Of a stretch of DNA of 15,232 nt, positions 1 to 7,992 are shown in pieces. The DNA comes from B33-G16 sp964611035 (GTDB taxonomy: Bacteria > Desulfobacterota > DSM-4660 > Desulfatiglandales > B25-G16), in contig CAZSWT010000066.1 in NCBI GenBank assembly GCA_964611035.1, positions 1 through 15,232 on the forward strand, in the 5' to 3' direction. The notes below the pieces were generated by a model, which saw nothing but the letters and a program-made list of their open reading frames with translations, had not been told where the DNA came from and ran no database searches. Both the position numbers and the translations under genes were made by a program. Each line of letters opens with the position of its first letter. Position 1 is the first letter of the stretch.

Positions 1-419
1 CAGGAGATACCTCATTTATCAAAGCAACGCCATTAAAAGAGGAATTCATTGCAGCTGCCAAGAAGGTTGCGAGAGATTTCAACTTACCTGAGAATTGGAT
101 TAATACTGGGCCTACCTCAGCGGTTGACCTTGGTTTACCAGAACGGCTTATGGAGCGGGTTACAACCAGAGAATTTGGTCGTAAACTAACCATCCATTTC
201 TTAGGTCGCTACGATCAAATCCACTTCAAGCTTTATGCAGCTGTAGACCAGGGGGCGGGGGTTCACTATGAAGACCTTTTGACATTAAAACCAACAGCTG
301 ATGAATTAGAACAGGCAGCTCGCTGGAGCATGACCCATGATGTATCCGAAGGGTATCGACAAATTCTTAAAGATTTATTGAATCATATGGGACATAACAA
401 TGTGGCAGAAAAATTTTAG
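1..419 (+). CDS. DUF6036-like nucleotidyltransferase, C-terminal part (5' end outside window)
   Basis: The frame is open from the left edge (first full codon at position 3) to the TAG at 417-419, so the ATG at 150 is internal and the true start lies outside. About 138 residues are visible. The pattern 'TSAVDLGLPERL', then 'FGRKLTIHFLGRYDQIHFKLYAA', followed by an acidic 'EDLLTLKPTADELEQAARW' stretch and a 'DVSEGYRQILKDLLNHMG' tail, resembles the C-terminal half of DUF6036-type proteins, annotated as nucleotidyltransferase-like. The catalytic GS and D-x-D motifs expected in the N-terminal half are not in the window, so activity cannot be judged. The gene overlaps the next one by 20 bp, which indicates translational coupling. 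Family assignment rests on remembered pattern resemblance. The link to the type I restriction genes downstream is by position only. Confidence 0.6.
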   Translation, partial: GDTSFIKATPLKEEFIAAAKKVARDFNLPENWINTGPTSAVDLGLPERLMERVTTREFGRKLTIHFLGRYDQIHFKLYAAVDQGAGVHYEDLLTLKPTADELEQAARWSMTHDVSEGYRQILKDLLNHMGHNNVAEKF

Positions 420-1443
420 AAATTTATTCCTTGAAAATATTCTCAACTTCCTCTGGCGCCAATGGTCAGCATTGGGAGTGTTGGGTGAGGCCAGGATTAA
501 AGACACATGGATATACGATCCGGAGCCTATGCTTCTTTTCAGTCTGGAGATGGGCCGTTATGAATCGAGACTTTTTGATGAGGTGGTAGACTGGCTCATT
601 GTCAATAACAAATGGATTGATATGCAAAGGTTGCGGGGGATCTTGCGTGAAAAAGATGAAATCGACAGAAATTTAGTAGGTGCAGTGGCAGCATTTCTTG
701 CGAACCAGGGCAATGAAAGGAAATGGAAAAACTTGAGTCAGTTCTGCAAATCCCATGTTTCTAATATCCCCAACAACCCCGAATCTCTTTTTTGTGAAAA
801 GAATGGGAAATCACATCCCATCACAAAAACACCTGATCCAAGCTTTCTTACCTATGGCTTTAATCGTCCTCAATTGAGAGTGAGGCGGATGACAAGAAAG
901 GTGCCAATTACATCGCACAATACGCTTCGGTTCTTATTAAGGGCATTATTTGGCTTGGGGTCAAGAGCAGAATGCCTGGCCTATCTACTTACACATGACG
1001 CTGGCCATCCTTCGGAAATTTCCAGAAGGATTGGTATTTCAGTCAGGGGAACACAAGATGCTCTGATCGAGCTTTCCAGATCAGGCCTTATTCTGACACG
1101 GGTTAAAGGAAAAAGAAAGATTGAATACTGGCTCTCTCAGGAGAGATGGTGGGAGTTTTTATCTAAGGGGAACATATCAGAAATTAAAAAACCAATCTGG
1201 ATCGACTGGATCGCCCTTTACTCTGCACTTTCTCAGTTATGGGCCGCCTTGAATGAAATTAGTAAAGAGGAAATGAGCGATTATATGAGAAGTTCAAAGC
1301 TTCGTGATTCGCTGGAGATGGTTGGTAGTGAATTTGCTAAAAGTGGCCTTGATATTCCCCCTATTCCCGGAATGGATGTGAGACCGGAAATGTACGAGAA
1401 GACATTCGAAGAGTTTATTATCAAGGTCTTTGGAACAAGATAA
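400..1443 (+). CDS. Winged-helix DNA-binding domain protein, hsd-associated, function unknown
   Basis: A 347-residue protein whose ATG lies inside the 3' end of the preceding nucleotidyltransferase-like gene, so the two are very probably co-translated. The clearest domain is a winged helix at about residues 190-245: 'HPSEISRRIGISVRGTQDAL' is helix-turn-helix, 'IELSRSGLI' leads into the wing, and 'RVKGKRKIEYWL' is the wing strand, as in MarR/ArsR-like regulators. The N-terminal ~150 residues look alpha-helical with many Trp and Leu; I do not recognise them. The region around residues 115-165 is Pro/Asn/Lys-rich and may be a linker. No membrane segment or signal peptide is seen. The gene ends 2 bases before the GTG of hsdS, so it belongs to the same operon. 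It may be the regulator or antidote partner of the upstream nucleotidyltransferase, by analogy with AbiE-like pairs; that is inference. Confidence 0.75.
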   Translation: MWQKNFRNLFLENILNFLWRQWSALGVLGEARIKDTWIYDPEPMLLFSLEMGRYESRLFDEVVDWLIVNNKWIDMQRLRGILREKDEIDRNLVGAVAAFLANQGNERKWKNLSQFCKSHVSNIPNNPESLFCEKNGKSHPITKTPDPSFLTYGFNRPQLRVRRMTRKVPITSHNTLRFLLRALFGLGSRAECLAYLLTHDAGHPSEISRRIGISVRGTQDALIELSRSGLILTRVKGKRKIEYWLSQERWWEFLSKGNISEIKKPIWIDWIALYSALSQLWAALNEISKEEMSDYMRSSKLRDSLEMVGSEFAKSGLDIPPIPGMDVRPEMYEKTFEEFIIKVFGTR

Positions 1444-1445
1444 TA

Positions 1446-2732
1446 GTGGAACAGGTAAGCAGTTTAAAAACAGGGGTTAAATATAAAGATACACCCATTG
1501 GTAAAATTCCAGTGGATTGGGAGGTAGTCAGGTTAGGTGATGTATGTGATGTTATTGGTGGTAGTACGCCATCAACGAAAAACAATGAATATTGGGGCGG
1601 AGAAATCCCGTTTGCAACCCCAACAGATATAACAAGCCTTCAGGGGAGAGAGATCTCCGACACAAAACAAAGCATTACTCAGGAGGGGTTATCCTCCTGC
1701 GGTGCTCGCCTATTGCCGGTAGGAAGTGTTTTGTTAACAAGTAGGGCAACATTAGGTGCATGTGCGATTAATACTAAACCTATGGCTACTAATCAGGGAT
1801 TTGCAAGTTTAGTCTGTAATGAAATGGCATATAATTGGTTTATTTTTTACAAAATGATAGCACTTCAACAAGAACTGGATAGACTTGGAAGCGGAAGTAC
1901 CTTTAAAGAGGTTTCAAAAAGTAGTATCAGATCACTAAATTTTTCTCTTCCACCTCTTCCTGAACAAAAAAGGATCACTGATATTTTAACAACAGTGGAC
2001 GGTGCAATTGAGAAGACAACGCAGATTATTGATAAGACAAAGGAACTCAAAAAAGGTTTAATGCAAAGACTCCTCACCCGTGGAATAGGGCATAAGAAAT
2101 TCAAAAAGACTGAGATTGGAGAGATTCCGGTGGAGTGGGAGTTCGTAAATCTTGGGAAAATGATATATCTCCAGGGTGGATTTGCTTTTAAAAGTAATAA
2201 TTACGAAGGAAAAGGTCTTCCATTGGTTAGGATATCAAACGTAACTCCTAACGGTGTTATGCTAAATGAATGCGTATGCCTTCCAGACTCTTTCGCTGAA
2301 CAATTCAGCAGTTTTTTGCTTGAACCGGGAGATGTGCTTGTTGCTATGTCTGGAGCAACAACAGGGAAAATAGGAGTTGTTCCGAATAAAGATTTACCTG
2401 CTTTGTTTAATCAACGTGTCGGTAGATTTGTAATTAAAGGTTCAAATCTAATTGCAAAGAGCTATTTGGCGCAAGTAGCATTAACTAAAAGGTTCAAGCA
2501 AGATTTGTTAATAGATGCAGCCGGGGGAGCACAGCCTAATGTTAGTGGTAAAAATATTGAGAAAATCACGATTCTACTCCCCCCTCTTCAAGAACAAAAA
2601 AAGATCGCCGATATTTTAACCTCAATCGATAATGAAATCGAAAAAGAGTCTAATCACAAGGAACAATTAGAATTATTAAAAAAAGGTTTGATGCAGGTAT
2701 TATTAACAGGAAAATTGCGTGTGGCCGTGTAA
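1446..2732 (+). CDS. hsdS: Type I restriction-modification specificity subunit HsdS
   Basis: A 428-residue DNA-specificity subunit that directs the HsdM methylase and HsdR translocase to a bipartite target. It has the classical two-half layout: target-recognition domain 1 at about residues 15-167, first conserved spacer helix 168-212, target-recognition domain 2 at about 218-377, second conserved helix 378-424. The halves repeat each other: 'GKIPVDWEVVRLG' (19-31) matches 'GEIPVEWEFVNLG' (225-237), 'LPPLPEQKRITDIL' matches 'LPPLQEQKKIADIL', and 'LKKGLMQRLLT' matches 'LKKGLMQVLLT'. The start is GTG at 1446, two bases after the previous stop, with no strong ribosome-binding site, consistent with coupled translation. 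It is followed by hsdR after 30 bases. Length is normal for the family and both halves are complete, so it should be functional. The target sequence cannot be read from the protein. Confidence 0.95.
   Translation: MEQVSSLKTGVKYKDTPIGKIPVDWEVVRLGDVCDVIGGSTPSTKNNEYWGGEIPFATPTDITSLQGREISDTKQSITQEGLSSCGARLLPVGSVLLTSRATLGACAINTKPMATNQGFASLVCNEMAYNWFIFYKMIALQQELDRLGSGSTFKEVSKSSIRSLNFSLPPLPEQKRITDILTTVDGAIEKTTQIIDKTKELKKGLMQRLLTRGIGHKKFKKTEIGEIPVEWEFVNLGKMIYLQGGFAFKSNNYEGKGLPLVRISNVTPNGVMLNECVCLPDSFAEQFSSFLLEPGDVLVAMSGATTGKIGVVPNKDLPALFNQRVGRFVIKGSNLIAKSYLAQVALTKRFKQDLLIDAAGGAQPNVSGKNIEKITILLPPLQEQKKIADILTSIDNEIEKESNHKEQLELLKKGLMQVLLTGKLRVAV
1947..2078 (+). repeat. hsdS central conserved region (copy 1 of internal repeat)
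   Basis: Encodes the first spacer-helix region of HsdS, from 'LPPLPEQK' to 'KKGLMQRLLT' (residues 168-211). It is matched in protein and partly in DNA by 2577-2708. Short stretches such as 'gatattttaac' and 'aaaaaaggttt' occur in both copies. In type I systems these repeats set the distance between the two recognition domains and can act as exchange points for domain shuffling. Confidence 0.8.
2577..2708 (+). repeat. hsdS C-terminal conserved region (copy 2 of internal repeat)
   Basis: Encodes 'LPPLQEQK' to 'KKGLMQVLLT' (residues 378-421), the second copy of the repeat at 1947-2078. The spacing between equivalent points is 630 bases, i.e. 210 codons, the size of one half-subunit. Confidence 0.8.
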
Positions 2733-2762
2733 TTTTAATGGCAATCCAATCGATGGTATAAA

Positions 2763-5700
2763 ATGGACCTAAAATTCACTGAAGATACACTTTCCGAACA
2801 GCCAGCCATTGAGCAGCTTAAACGTCTGAAATATGACTATGTCCATGGGGATGAGCTTGATCCTGAATTGAAGGATGATTGCGAACGATCCTCCCGAAGG
2901 GAAGTAGTATTAATAACCAGTCTGAAAAAGAAACTTGCCGAAATCAATCCCCATTTAACAGAAGAAAGCATTAATAAAGCTGTGAGAAGGGTTACACATA
3001 TCCAGGCAGAAGGCCTGATGGAGGCTAATCAAAGATTTCATCAGGATTTGATCTCAGGAATATCCATTGATCAGGATATAAGGGCAAGAAGACAGAAACA
3101 GACAGTTCGGTTTATTGATTTTGAAAATCCTGAGAAGAACGAGTTTCTGGTGGTTAATCAATTCTGGGTAAAGGGGCCTAAGGAAACAGATCGGCCGGAT
3201 ATTGTTATTTTCATTAATGGAATCCCTTTGGTAGTCATTGAGTGCAAGAGTCCGGTGGCAAAACAAGGTGGTATCAGTAAGGCTATCAAACAGCTAGATA
3301 GATACCAGCAAGAAATTCCTCAACTCTTCCATACCAATCAGATCTGTATTGCATTAAATCTATTTGGCGCCAGATACGGAACCATTTTTTCCGATGAAGA
3401 GTATTATCATCAGTGGAAAGAAAATGGGGATAAAAAACTTCCTAACATGGCTGACCATCCAACGGTCAGGGAGATGTTGCAGCTTGGGTTGATCAAGAAG
3501 GAAGATCTATCTGACAGCCCAACAGCCCAGGAAGTTTTGATAGCAGGCATTTTTAACAAAAGGAATCTGCTCGATATCATCCAGAATTTCATCGTCTTTG
3601 AGCAGGAAAGGAGCAGGACTGTTAAAAAGGTATGTCGCTACCAGCAATTCACAGCCGTCAATAAGATCCTGCGAAGGGTTACAAAGGAAGACGAAAAAAG
3701 AGGAATAATATGGCACTGGCAAGGATCAGGCAAATCACTCACCATGCTTTTTGCTGCGGTCAAACTCAGGCGTGAGGAGAAGGAGCTCAAAAACCCTATC
3801 ATTTTAGTCGTGACCGATCGAATAGACCTTGATGATCAGATCAGCAAAACATTTCGTAATTGCCATTTCCCAAACCCAATTCAGATCAGGGAAAAGAGAG
3901 GCACCTACAGGAAGCTGTATGAACACCTTAGCCAGGATGTGGGCCAGACAATTTTGACGACTGTTTTTCTATTCAGAAAACCACTTGATGGACCTCTATC
4001 GCAGGCAGAGAATATCATTGTCCTGACTGATGAGGCCCATCGTACCCAGTACGGCTTTTTTGCCTTGAATATGCGGCGTGCCCTTCCTAATGCCTCTCTC
4101 TTTGCCTTTACCGGGACACCTCTCGATAAAAGAGATCGAAATACCTATCGACACTTCAGCCCGCCAGGTGAGAGATACCTTGATTACTATACAATTCGCA
4201 ATGCCGAAGATGACAGGCAAATCGTACCGGTCAAGTATCAAAGTAGATTGGCTAGACTCCAGATTGTGGGGAAATCCCTTGATCAATTGTTTGATGATCT
4301 TTTCCATGACAAAACTAAGGAAGAGAGAACCCAGCTTAAAAAGAAATATGCCACTATTGAGACGCTATCCAGGGCAGATCGAAGGATTGAGCTGATTGCC
4401 CGGGATATTGTGGAACATTTTAACCAGAAGATCCGGTCGAATGGGTTTAAGGCCCAGTTAGTGGCGTCTGATAGGGCTATGGCTATCAGGTACAAACAAG
4501 AACTCGATAAACTGATCGATCCTGAAAGGTCTGAAGTTGTTATAACAGTTAGCAGTGATGATCCTCAGGAGCGGAAAGAAAAATATAGACGTACCAGAGA
4601 GCAGGAAAATGTTCTAAAAGAGGCCTTCAATGACCCTGAGGATCCCCTGGAATTTCTCATTGTATGCGATAAGCTCCTGACCGGTTTTGATGCACCCATT
4701 GAGCAGGTTATGTATTTGGATCATCGGCTGACAGAACATACCCTGCTTCAGGCCATTGCCCGGACAAATCGGACTTATCCAAGGAAGAACTTTGGTCTGG
4801 TGGTCGATTATGTGGGTGTTGGTCGGGAACTGGCCAAGGCCTTGGTTGTATTCGAGAAGGAAGACCTGGAAGGTATCTTTGGAGTTGAGGACATAAAGAA
4901 GGAACTGGCAAATCTGGATTACTGGCATAAGATGGCCCTCGGTTTTTTTGAAAAGATAGATCGCAGCAAGGGGAAACCTGAGAATATTCTTCAAAGATGT
5001 ATGGAGATTCTCAGGCCCGAAGACGTTCGGGCCGAGTTTGATGCCTCATTTCGAGAATTTGCCAGAAGTATGGATTTCTTGATGCCTGACCCAGTGGTTG
5101 ATCCCTATCTTGAGGATTTTAAGTTTTTGGGAACAATTAGAGAAGGGGCCAGGAATCTTTATAGGGACGAGCGTTTGAGCCTCAAGGATTGCAGTAAAAA
5201 GGTGGAAGAGCTTATCCATGCCCATATTGAAACCGCTGGAGTGGAGAATATTCTTGAACCAATAAGTATCACTGCTCCTGATTTTTATGAGAAATTGGAA
5301 ATAAAAGGGAGTTCAAAGGCAAAGGCCAGTCATGTTGAATATGCTATACGACAAACGATTACTGAGAAGACTGCCATGGACCCTGTATTCTATGGTTCCC
5401 TCAAGGATCGATTAGAGGAGATCATTGAGGAATATAGAAAGGAGAGGAAGGATGAAGCTCAATTATTAATTGATCTTATGGAGCTCGGAAACAAGGAGAA
5501 AGAGCGGGAGACCTTCGCGAAATCATTGGGATTGGAAGACGCCAGAGAATTTTCATTCTATGGGCTTCTTTCTTCTTTCAGGGAAACCATGTTTTCAGAT
5601 TCGGATGAGAAACAGGTCGCATTTACCAAAGAGATCATTCAGGTTATTAAAGACAAAAGAGTGATCGACTGGGTAGAAAGAGAAGATATTCAAAAAGAGA

Positions 5701-5813
5701 TGAGAAGGGAGGTCAAAAAACTTTTGAAGTCAAAGGGGTGCTCAAAGGATAAAGTGGAGCCATTGACCAGGGAGATTGTGAGCCTGGCCCGGATTCAGTT
5801 AAAAGAAGTCTAA
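2763..5813 (+). CDS. hsdR: Type I restriction enzyme R subunit HsdR (nuclease and DNA translocase)
   Basis: A 1016-residue motor and nuclease subunit that cleaves unmodified DNA after ATP-driven translocation. The N-terminal PD-(D/E)xK nuclease shows 'RPDIVIF' (D146) and 'VVIECKSP' (E160, K162). The SF2 helicase core follows: Walker A 'WQGSGKS' at 319-325, DEAH box at 423-426 in 'LTDEAHRTQYG', motif III 'FTGTP' at 449-453, 'CDKLLTGFDAP' at about 635-645, and motif VI 'QAIARTNR' at 663-670. From about residue 710 onward lies the helical C-terminal domain typical of this subunit (DUF3387-like), thought to contact the HsdM/HsdS core. All key residues are present and the length is normal. The gene starts 30 bases after hsdS without an obvious strong ribosome-binding site and ends one base before the peptidase gene. 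The gene order S-R implies that hsdM is upstream, outside the window. Confidence 0.97.
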   Translation: MDLKFTEDTLSEQPAIEQLKRLKYDYVHGDELDPELKDDCERSSRREVVLITSLKKKLAEINPHLTEESINKAVRRVTHIQAEGLMEANQRFHQDLISGISIDQDIRARRQKQTVRFIDFENPEKNEFLVVNQFWVKGPKETDRPDIVIFINGIPLVVIECKSPVAKQGGISKAIKQLDRYQQEIPQLFHTNQICIALNLFGARYGTIFSDEEYYHQWKENGDKKLPNMADHPTVREMLQLGLIKKEDLSDSPTAQEVLIAGIFNKRNLLDIIQNFIVFEQERSRTVKKVCRYQQFTAVNKILRRVTKEDEKRGIIWHWQGSGKSLTMLFAAVKLRREEKELKNPIILVVTDRIDLDDQISKTFRNCHFPNPIQIREKRGTYRKLYEHLSQDVGQTILTTVFLFRKPLDGPLSQAENIIVLTDEAHRTQYGFFALNMRRALPNASLFAFTGTPLDKRDRNTYRHFSPPGERYLDYYTIRNAEDDRQIVPVKYQSRLARLQIVGKSLDQLFDDLFHDKTKEERTQLKKKYATIETLSRADRRIELIARDIVEHFNQKIRSNGFKAQLVASDRAMAIRYKQELDKLIDPERSEVVITVSSDDPQERKEKYRRTREQENVLKEAFNDPEDPLEFLIVCDKLLTGFDAPIEQVMYLDHRLTEHTLLQAIARTNRTYPRKNFGLVVDYVGVGRELAKALVVFEKEDLEGIFGVEDIKKELANLDYWHKMALGFFEKIDRSKGKPENILQRCMEILRPEDVRAEFDASFREFARSMDFLMPDPVVDPYLEDFKFLGTIREGARNLYRDERLSLKDCSKKVEELIHAHIETAGVENILEPISITAPDFYEKLEIKGSSKAKASHVEYAIRQTITEKTAMDPVFYGSLKDRLEEIIEEYRKERKDEAQLLIDLMELGNKEKERETFAKSLGLEDAREFSFYGLLSSFRETMFSDSDEKQVAFTKEIIQVIKDKRVIDWVEREDIQKEMRREVKKLLKSKGCSKDKVEPLTREIVSLARIQLKEV

Positions 5814-5814
5814 A

Positions 5815-6549
5815 ATGAGCTATATCCAATACGGTAATAAAAATATTTTTTTCAAGGTAGAACGTTCGAATCGAAGGAAAACAGTGGGGATTTACATTGA
5901 TCCCGAAAGAGGTGTAATCATTCGCTCTCCACGATTTTTAAAAGTAGATAAAATTAAGGAGATTGTCAGAAAACGGGCCAGGTGGATAATTGAGAAACAG
6001 GAGCTTCTGAAAAATTACAGTCACCTGGATTCGGTCAAAGAATTTGTTAGCGGAGAAGCCTTTCCATATCTGGGTAAACAATACCGCTTAAAAGTAGTAA
6101 AATCCAGCACGGAAAAAGAAGAGGAATGCAAACTCGTAAATGGAAGATTCCTGGTTGAAGTTAATAGTGATTTAAAAGGAGAGAGTGTCAAAAGAAATGT
6201 AAAGAAAACTTTAATACAGTGGTATGTTGTCCATGCTGAGGAGAAAATACCTGAGAGGATAAAAATATATTCTCGTCAGATTGGAAAATGGCCTGAAAGA
6301 GTTGAGATTAAAAACCATAAGAGACGGTGGGGAAGTTGTTCTCCCAGTGGAGTTATCCGCTTCAATTGGAAGATCGTAATGGCTCCCGTGACCATAGTGG
6401 ATTATGTGATCGTCCATGAACTCTGCCATCTCATTTATCAACATCATTCCTCTCAGTTCTGGCAAAAGGTACAAACAATTATTCCTGATTACACAAAAAG
6501 GCGGGATAAGTTAAAGGAGTACAGTTTTCAGATAGCGACTTTTGATTAA
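5815..6549 (+). CDS. YgjP-type (M48-like, SprT-related) zinc metallopeptidase
   Basis: A 244-residue protein of the YgjP/DUF45 metal-dependent hydrolase family. The zinc site is visible: HELCH at residues 201-205 supplies two His and the catalytic Glu, and the third ligand is His211 in the 'HHSSQFW' segment, matching the family's HExxH...NHSxxFW arrangement. Upstream stands the family hallmark 'RRWGSCSPSG' (170-179). The N-terminal half ('IYIDPERGVIIRSP', 'RARWIIEKQ') is the usual beta-rich lead-in. There is no signal peptide, so it is cytoplasmic. The ATG lies one base after the hsdR stop, which indicates translational coupling and membership in the restriction operon. Such peptidases are often encoded next to type I systems; the substrate is unknown, and a role in subunit turnover is only a guess. 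It is the last gene of the operon. No convincing terminator follows. Confidence 0.9.
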   Translation: MSYIQYGNKNIFFKVERSNRRKTVGIYIDPERGVIIRSPRFLKVDKIKEIVRKRARWIIEKQELLKNYSHLDSVKEFVSGEAFPYLGKQYRLKVVKSSTEKEEECKLVNGRFLVEVNSDLKGESVKRNVKKTLIQWYVVHAEEKIPERIKIYSRQIGKWPERVEIKNHKRRWGSCSPSGVIRFNWKIVMAPVTIVDYVIVHELCHLIYQHHSSQFWQKVQTIIPDYTKRRDKLKEYSFQIATFD

Positions 6550-6680
6550 AAAAATCATTAAATACAATACATTTAGAGATCACCTAAGATTGAAGATGAA
6601 CGAAGTTGCTTTCCTATTGATCTCATAGCCTCAGCAATTATTCATGCAATTCCTTTAGGTACCTCTATAACCACATACCC

Positions 6681-6709
6681 TTGACACACCAATAGCGCTT
6701 GCCTATACT
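6681..6709 (+). promoter_or_regulatory. Sigma70-type promoter for the MFS gene
   Basis: TTGACA at 6681-6686 and TATACT at 6704-6709 are separated by exactly 17 bases, a near-consensus housekeeping promoter. Transcription would begin around 6716, about 40 bases before the ATG at 6757. The rest of the 207-bp gap (6550-6680) shows nothing I can name. It starts with a weak 5-bp hairpin just past the peptidase stop, without a T-run. Confidence 0.75.
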
Positions 6710-6747
6710 TCCAACATTTAAGAACAAGACTCCTATTATTTTTCATT

Positions 6748-6756
6748 GAGGTAAAG
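6748..6756 (+). promoter_or_regulatory. Ribosome-binding site of the MFS gene
   Basis: GAGG at 6748-6751 lies five bases before the ATG at 6757 and supports that start. The hydrophobic first helix begins within the first ten residues. Confidence 0.65.
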
Positions 6757-7992
6757 ATGGGTAAAAGAATCTGGATGCTTCTTCCGCTCAGCCTGTTGTT
6801 TTTCCTTTCTCAGTTCTATCGGGCTACATCTGCGGTGATAGCATCTGAACTTATGCGAGATCTCAGTCTCACTGCTGAAGACCTGGGATTTTTAAGCTCG
6901 GTTTTTTTCTATGCATTTGCCTTGATCCAGATTCCTATGGGAGCGGCCATGGATATTTTTGGGGCGAAGAGGTTGATCCTTTTCCTTTCTTCTGTGGGTA
7001 TCGTTGGGGCCATAATTTTTGCCTTAGCGAATTCATTTCCTGTGGCCCTGATAGGACGGGCATTGATAGGAGTAGGCATGGCCTGTGCCTTAATGGGGCC
7101 CTATAAACTTATCTCCATCTGGTTTCCGCCTCGTGCCTTTGCCACTATATCCGGCCTCATCCTATCTATCGGGACTTTGGGAAGTATAGTGGCTACTGCC
7201 CCTCTTGCAGTTGCAGTAAATTGGATAGGCTGGAGAGAGGCCTTTCTTTTGATAGCCTTTATTCACCTTTTTATTACCATTTGGATTTATAGTGCAGTAA
7301 AGGATTCCCCAGATGAACACCAGGCAGGGCATATATCAGATTTGCAAAATAAGAACTGGCTAAGGGGGTCAATGGATGGGGTTTTGTCAGTTCTTAGGCT
7401 TCCATCTTTTTGGCTTATTGCCTTAGCCGCCTTTGTTAGGTACGGTACCTATATATCAATAGCCGGCCTTTGGGCAGGCCCGTATCTGGAACACGTTTAT
7501 AATATTCCCCTCATTGAGAGGGGGAAGATATTGATGTTATTTCCAGTAGGATTTCTTTTAGGCGGGCCTATTTTGGGTTTTCTCTCAGATCGAGTGTTCA
7601 GAAATAGGAAGTCCGTGGCACTGCTTGCAATGGGTTTCTATACTGTTTTTTTCTTTCCCTTGACCAGTTTTTTCCGCGAACCTTCTCTTATCATGATAGG
7701 AGGAATTTTCTTTTTCATTGGGTTTCTAACATCATGTGGCAATGTAATGTATGCCAATATCAAGGAGTTACTCCCAAGCTCTATCAGCGGGACTGCAATG
7801 AGTGCAGTAAACTTCTTCACTATGGCAGGTGCAGGCGTTTATCAGCATGTGATGGGGGTTAGTATCGATAAATTTTCTCTCCCCCAAGGACAATTACCGC
7901 CTGAGGCCTTTTCTTTTGCCTTTGGCCTCTGTTTTGTTTCCGCTGCACTGGGTACAGTAGCATATCTCTTTGTTAAAGAACTACATTCATGA
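6757..7992 (+). CDS. Major facilitator superfamily transporter, substrate unknown
   Basis: A 411-residue inner-membrane protein with about twelve hydrophobic helices in two halves, split by a hydrophilic loop at about residues 181-205 ('KDSPDEHQAGHISD'). MFS motif A appears in the loop between helices 2 and 3 as 'GAAMDIFGAKR' (62-72). A degenerate second copy occurs in the C-terminal half as 'GFLSDRVFRNRK' (274-285). An Arg in the first helix region ('FYRATSAV', R22) and 'RALIGVGMACALMGPYK' (101-117) resemble organic-anion or nitrate/sugar-phosphate type MFS members, but no substrate signature is decisive. It has its own promoter and is flanked by gaps of about 207 and 390 bases, so it is probably monocistronic. 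Neighbours give no clear clue to the substrate. Confidence 0.9.
   Translation: MGKRIWMLLPLSLLFFLSQFYRATSAVIASELMRDLSLTAEDLGFLSSVFFYAFALIQIPMGAAMDIFGAKRLILFLSSVGIVGAIIFALANSFPVALIGRALIGVGMACALMGPYKLISIWFPPRAFATISGLILSIGTLGSIVATAPLAVAVNWIGWREAFLLIAFIHLFITIWIYSAVKDSPDEHQAGHISDLQNKNWLRGSMDGVLSVLRLPSFWLIALAAFVRYGTYISIAGLWAGPYLEHVYNIPLIERGKILMLFPVGFLLGGPILGFLSDRVFRNRKSVALLAMGFYTVFFFPLTSFFREPSLIMIGGIFFFIGFLTSCGNVMYANIKELLPSSISGTAMSAVNFFTMAGAGVYQHVMGVSIDKFSLPQGQLPPEAFSFAFGLCFVSAALGTVAYLFVKELHS

Noticed and set aside
3996..4307. Minus-strand ORF of 103 codons inside hsdR
   Set aside because: It lies fully within the well-supported hsdR helicase region and has no recognisable motif; it is an antisense shadow.
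4614..4994. Minus-strand ORF of 126 codons inside hsdR
   Set aside because: It is antisense to motif VI and the C-terminal region of HsdR, with no family resemblance or ribosome-binding site.
6543..6557. TGATT/AATCA hairpin just after the peptidase stop
   Set aside because: It has only five AT-rich pairs and no following T-run; too weak for a terminator call.
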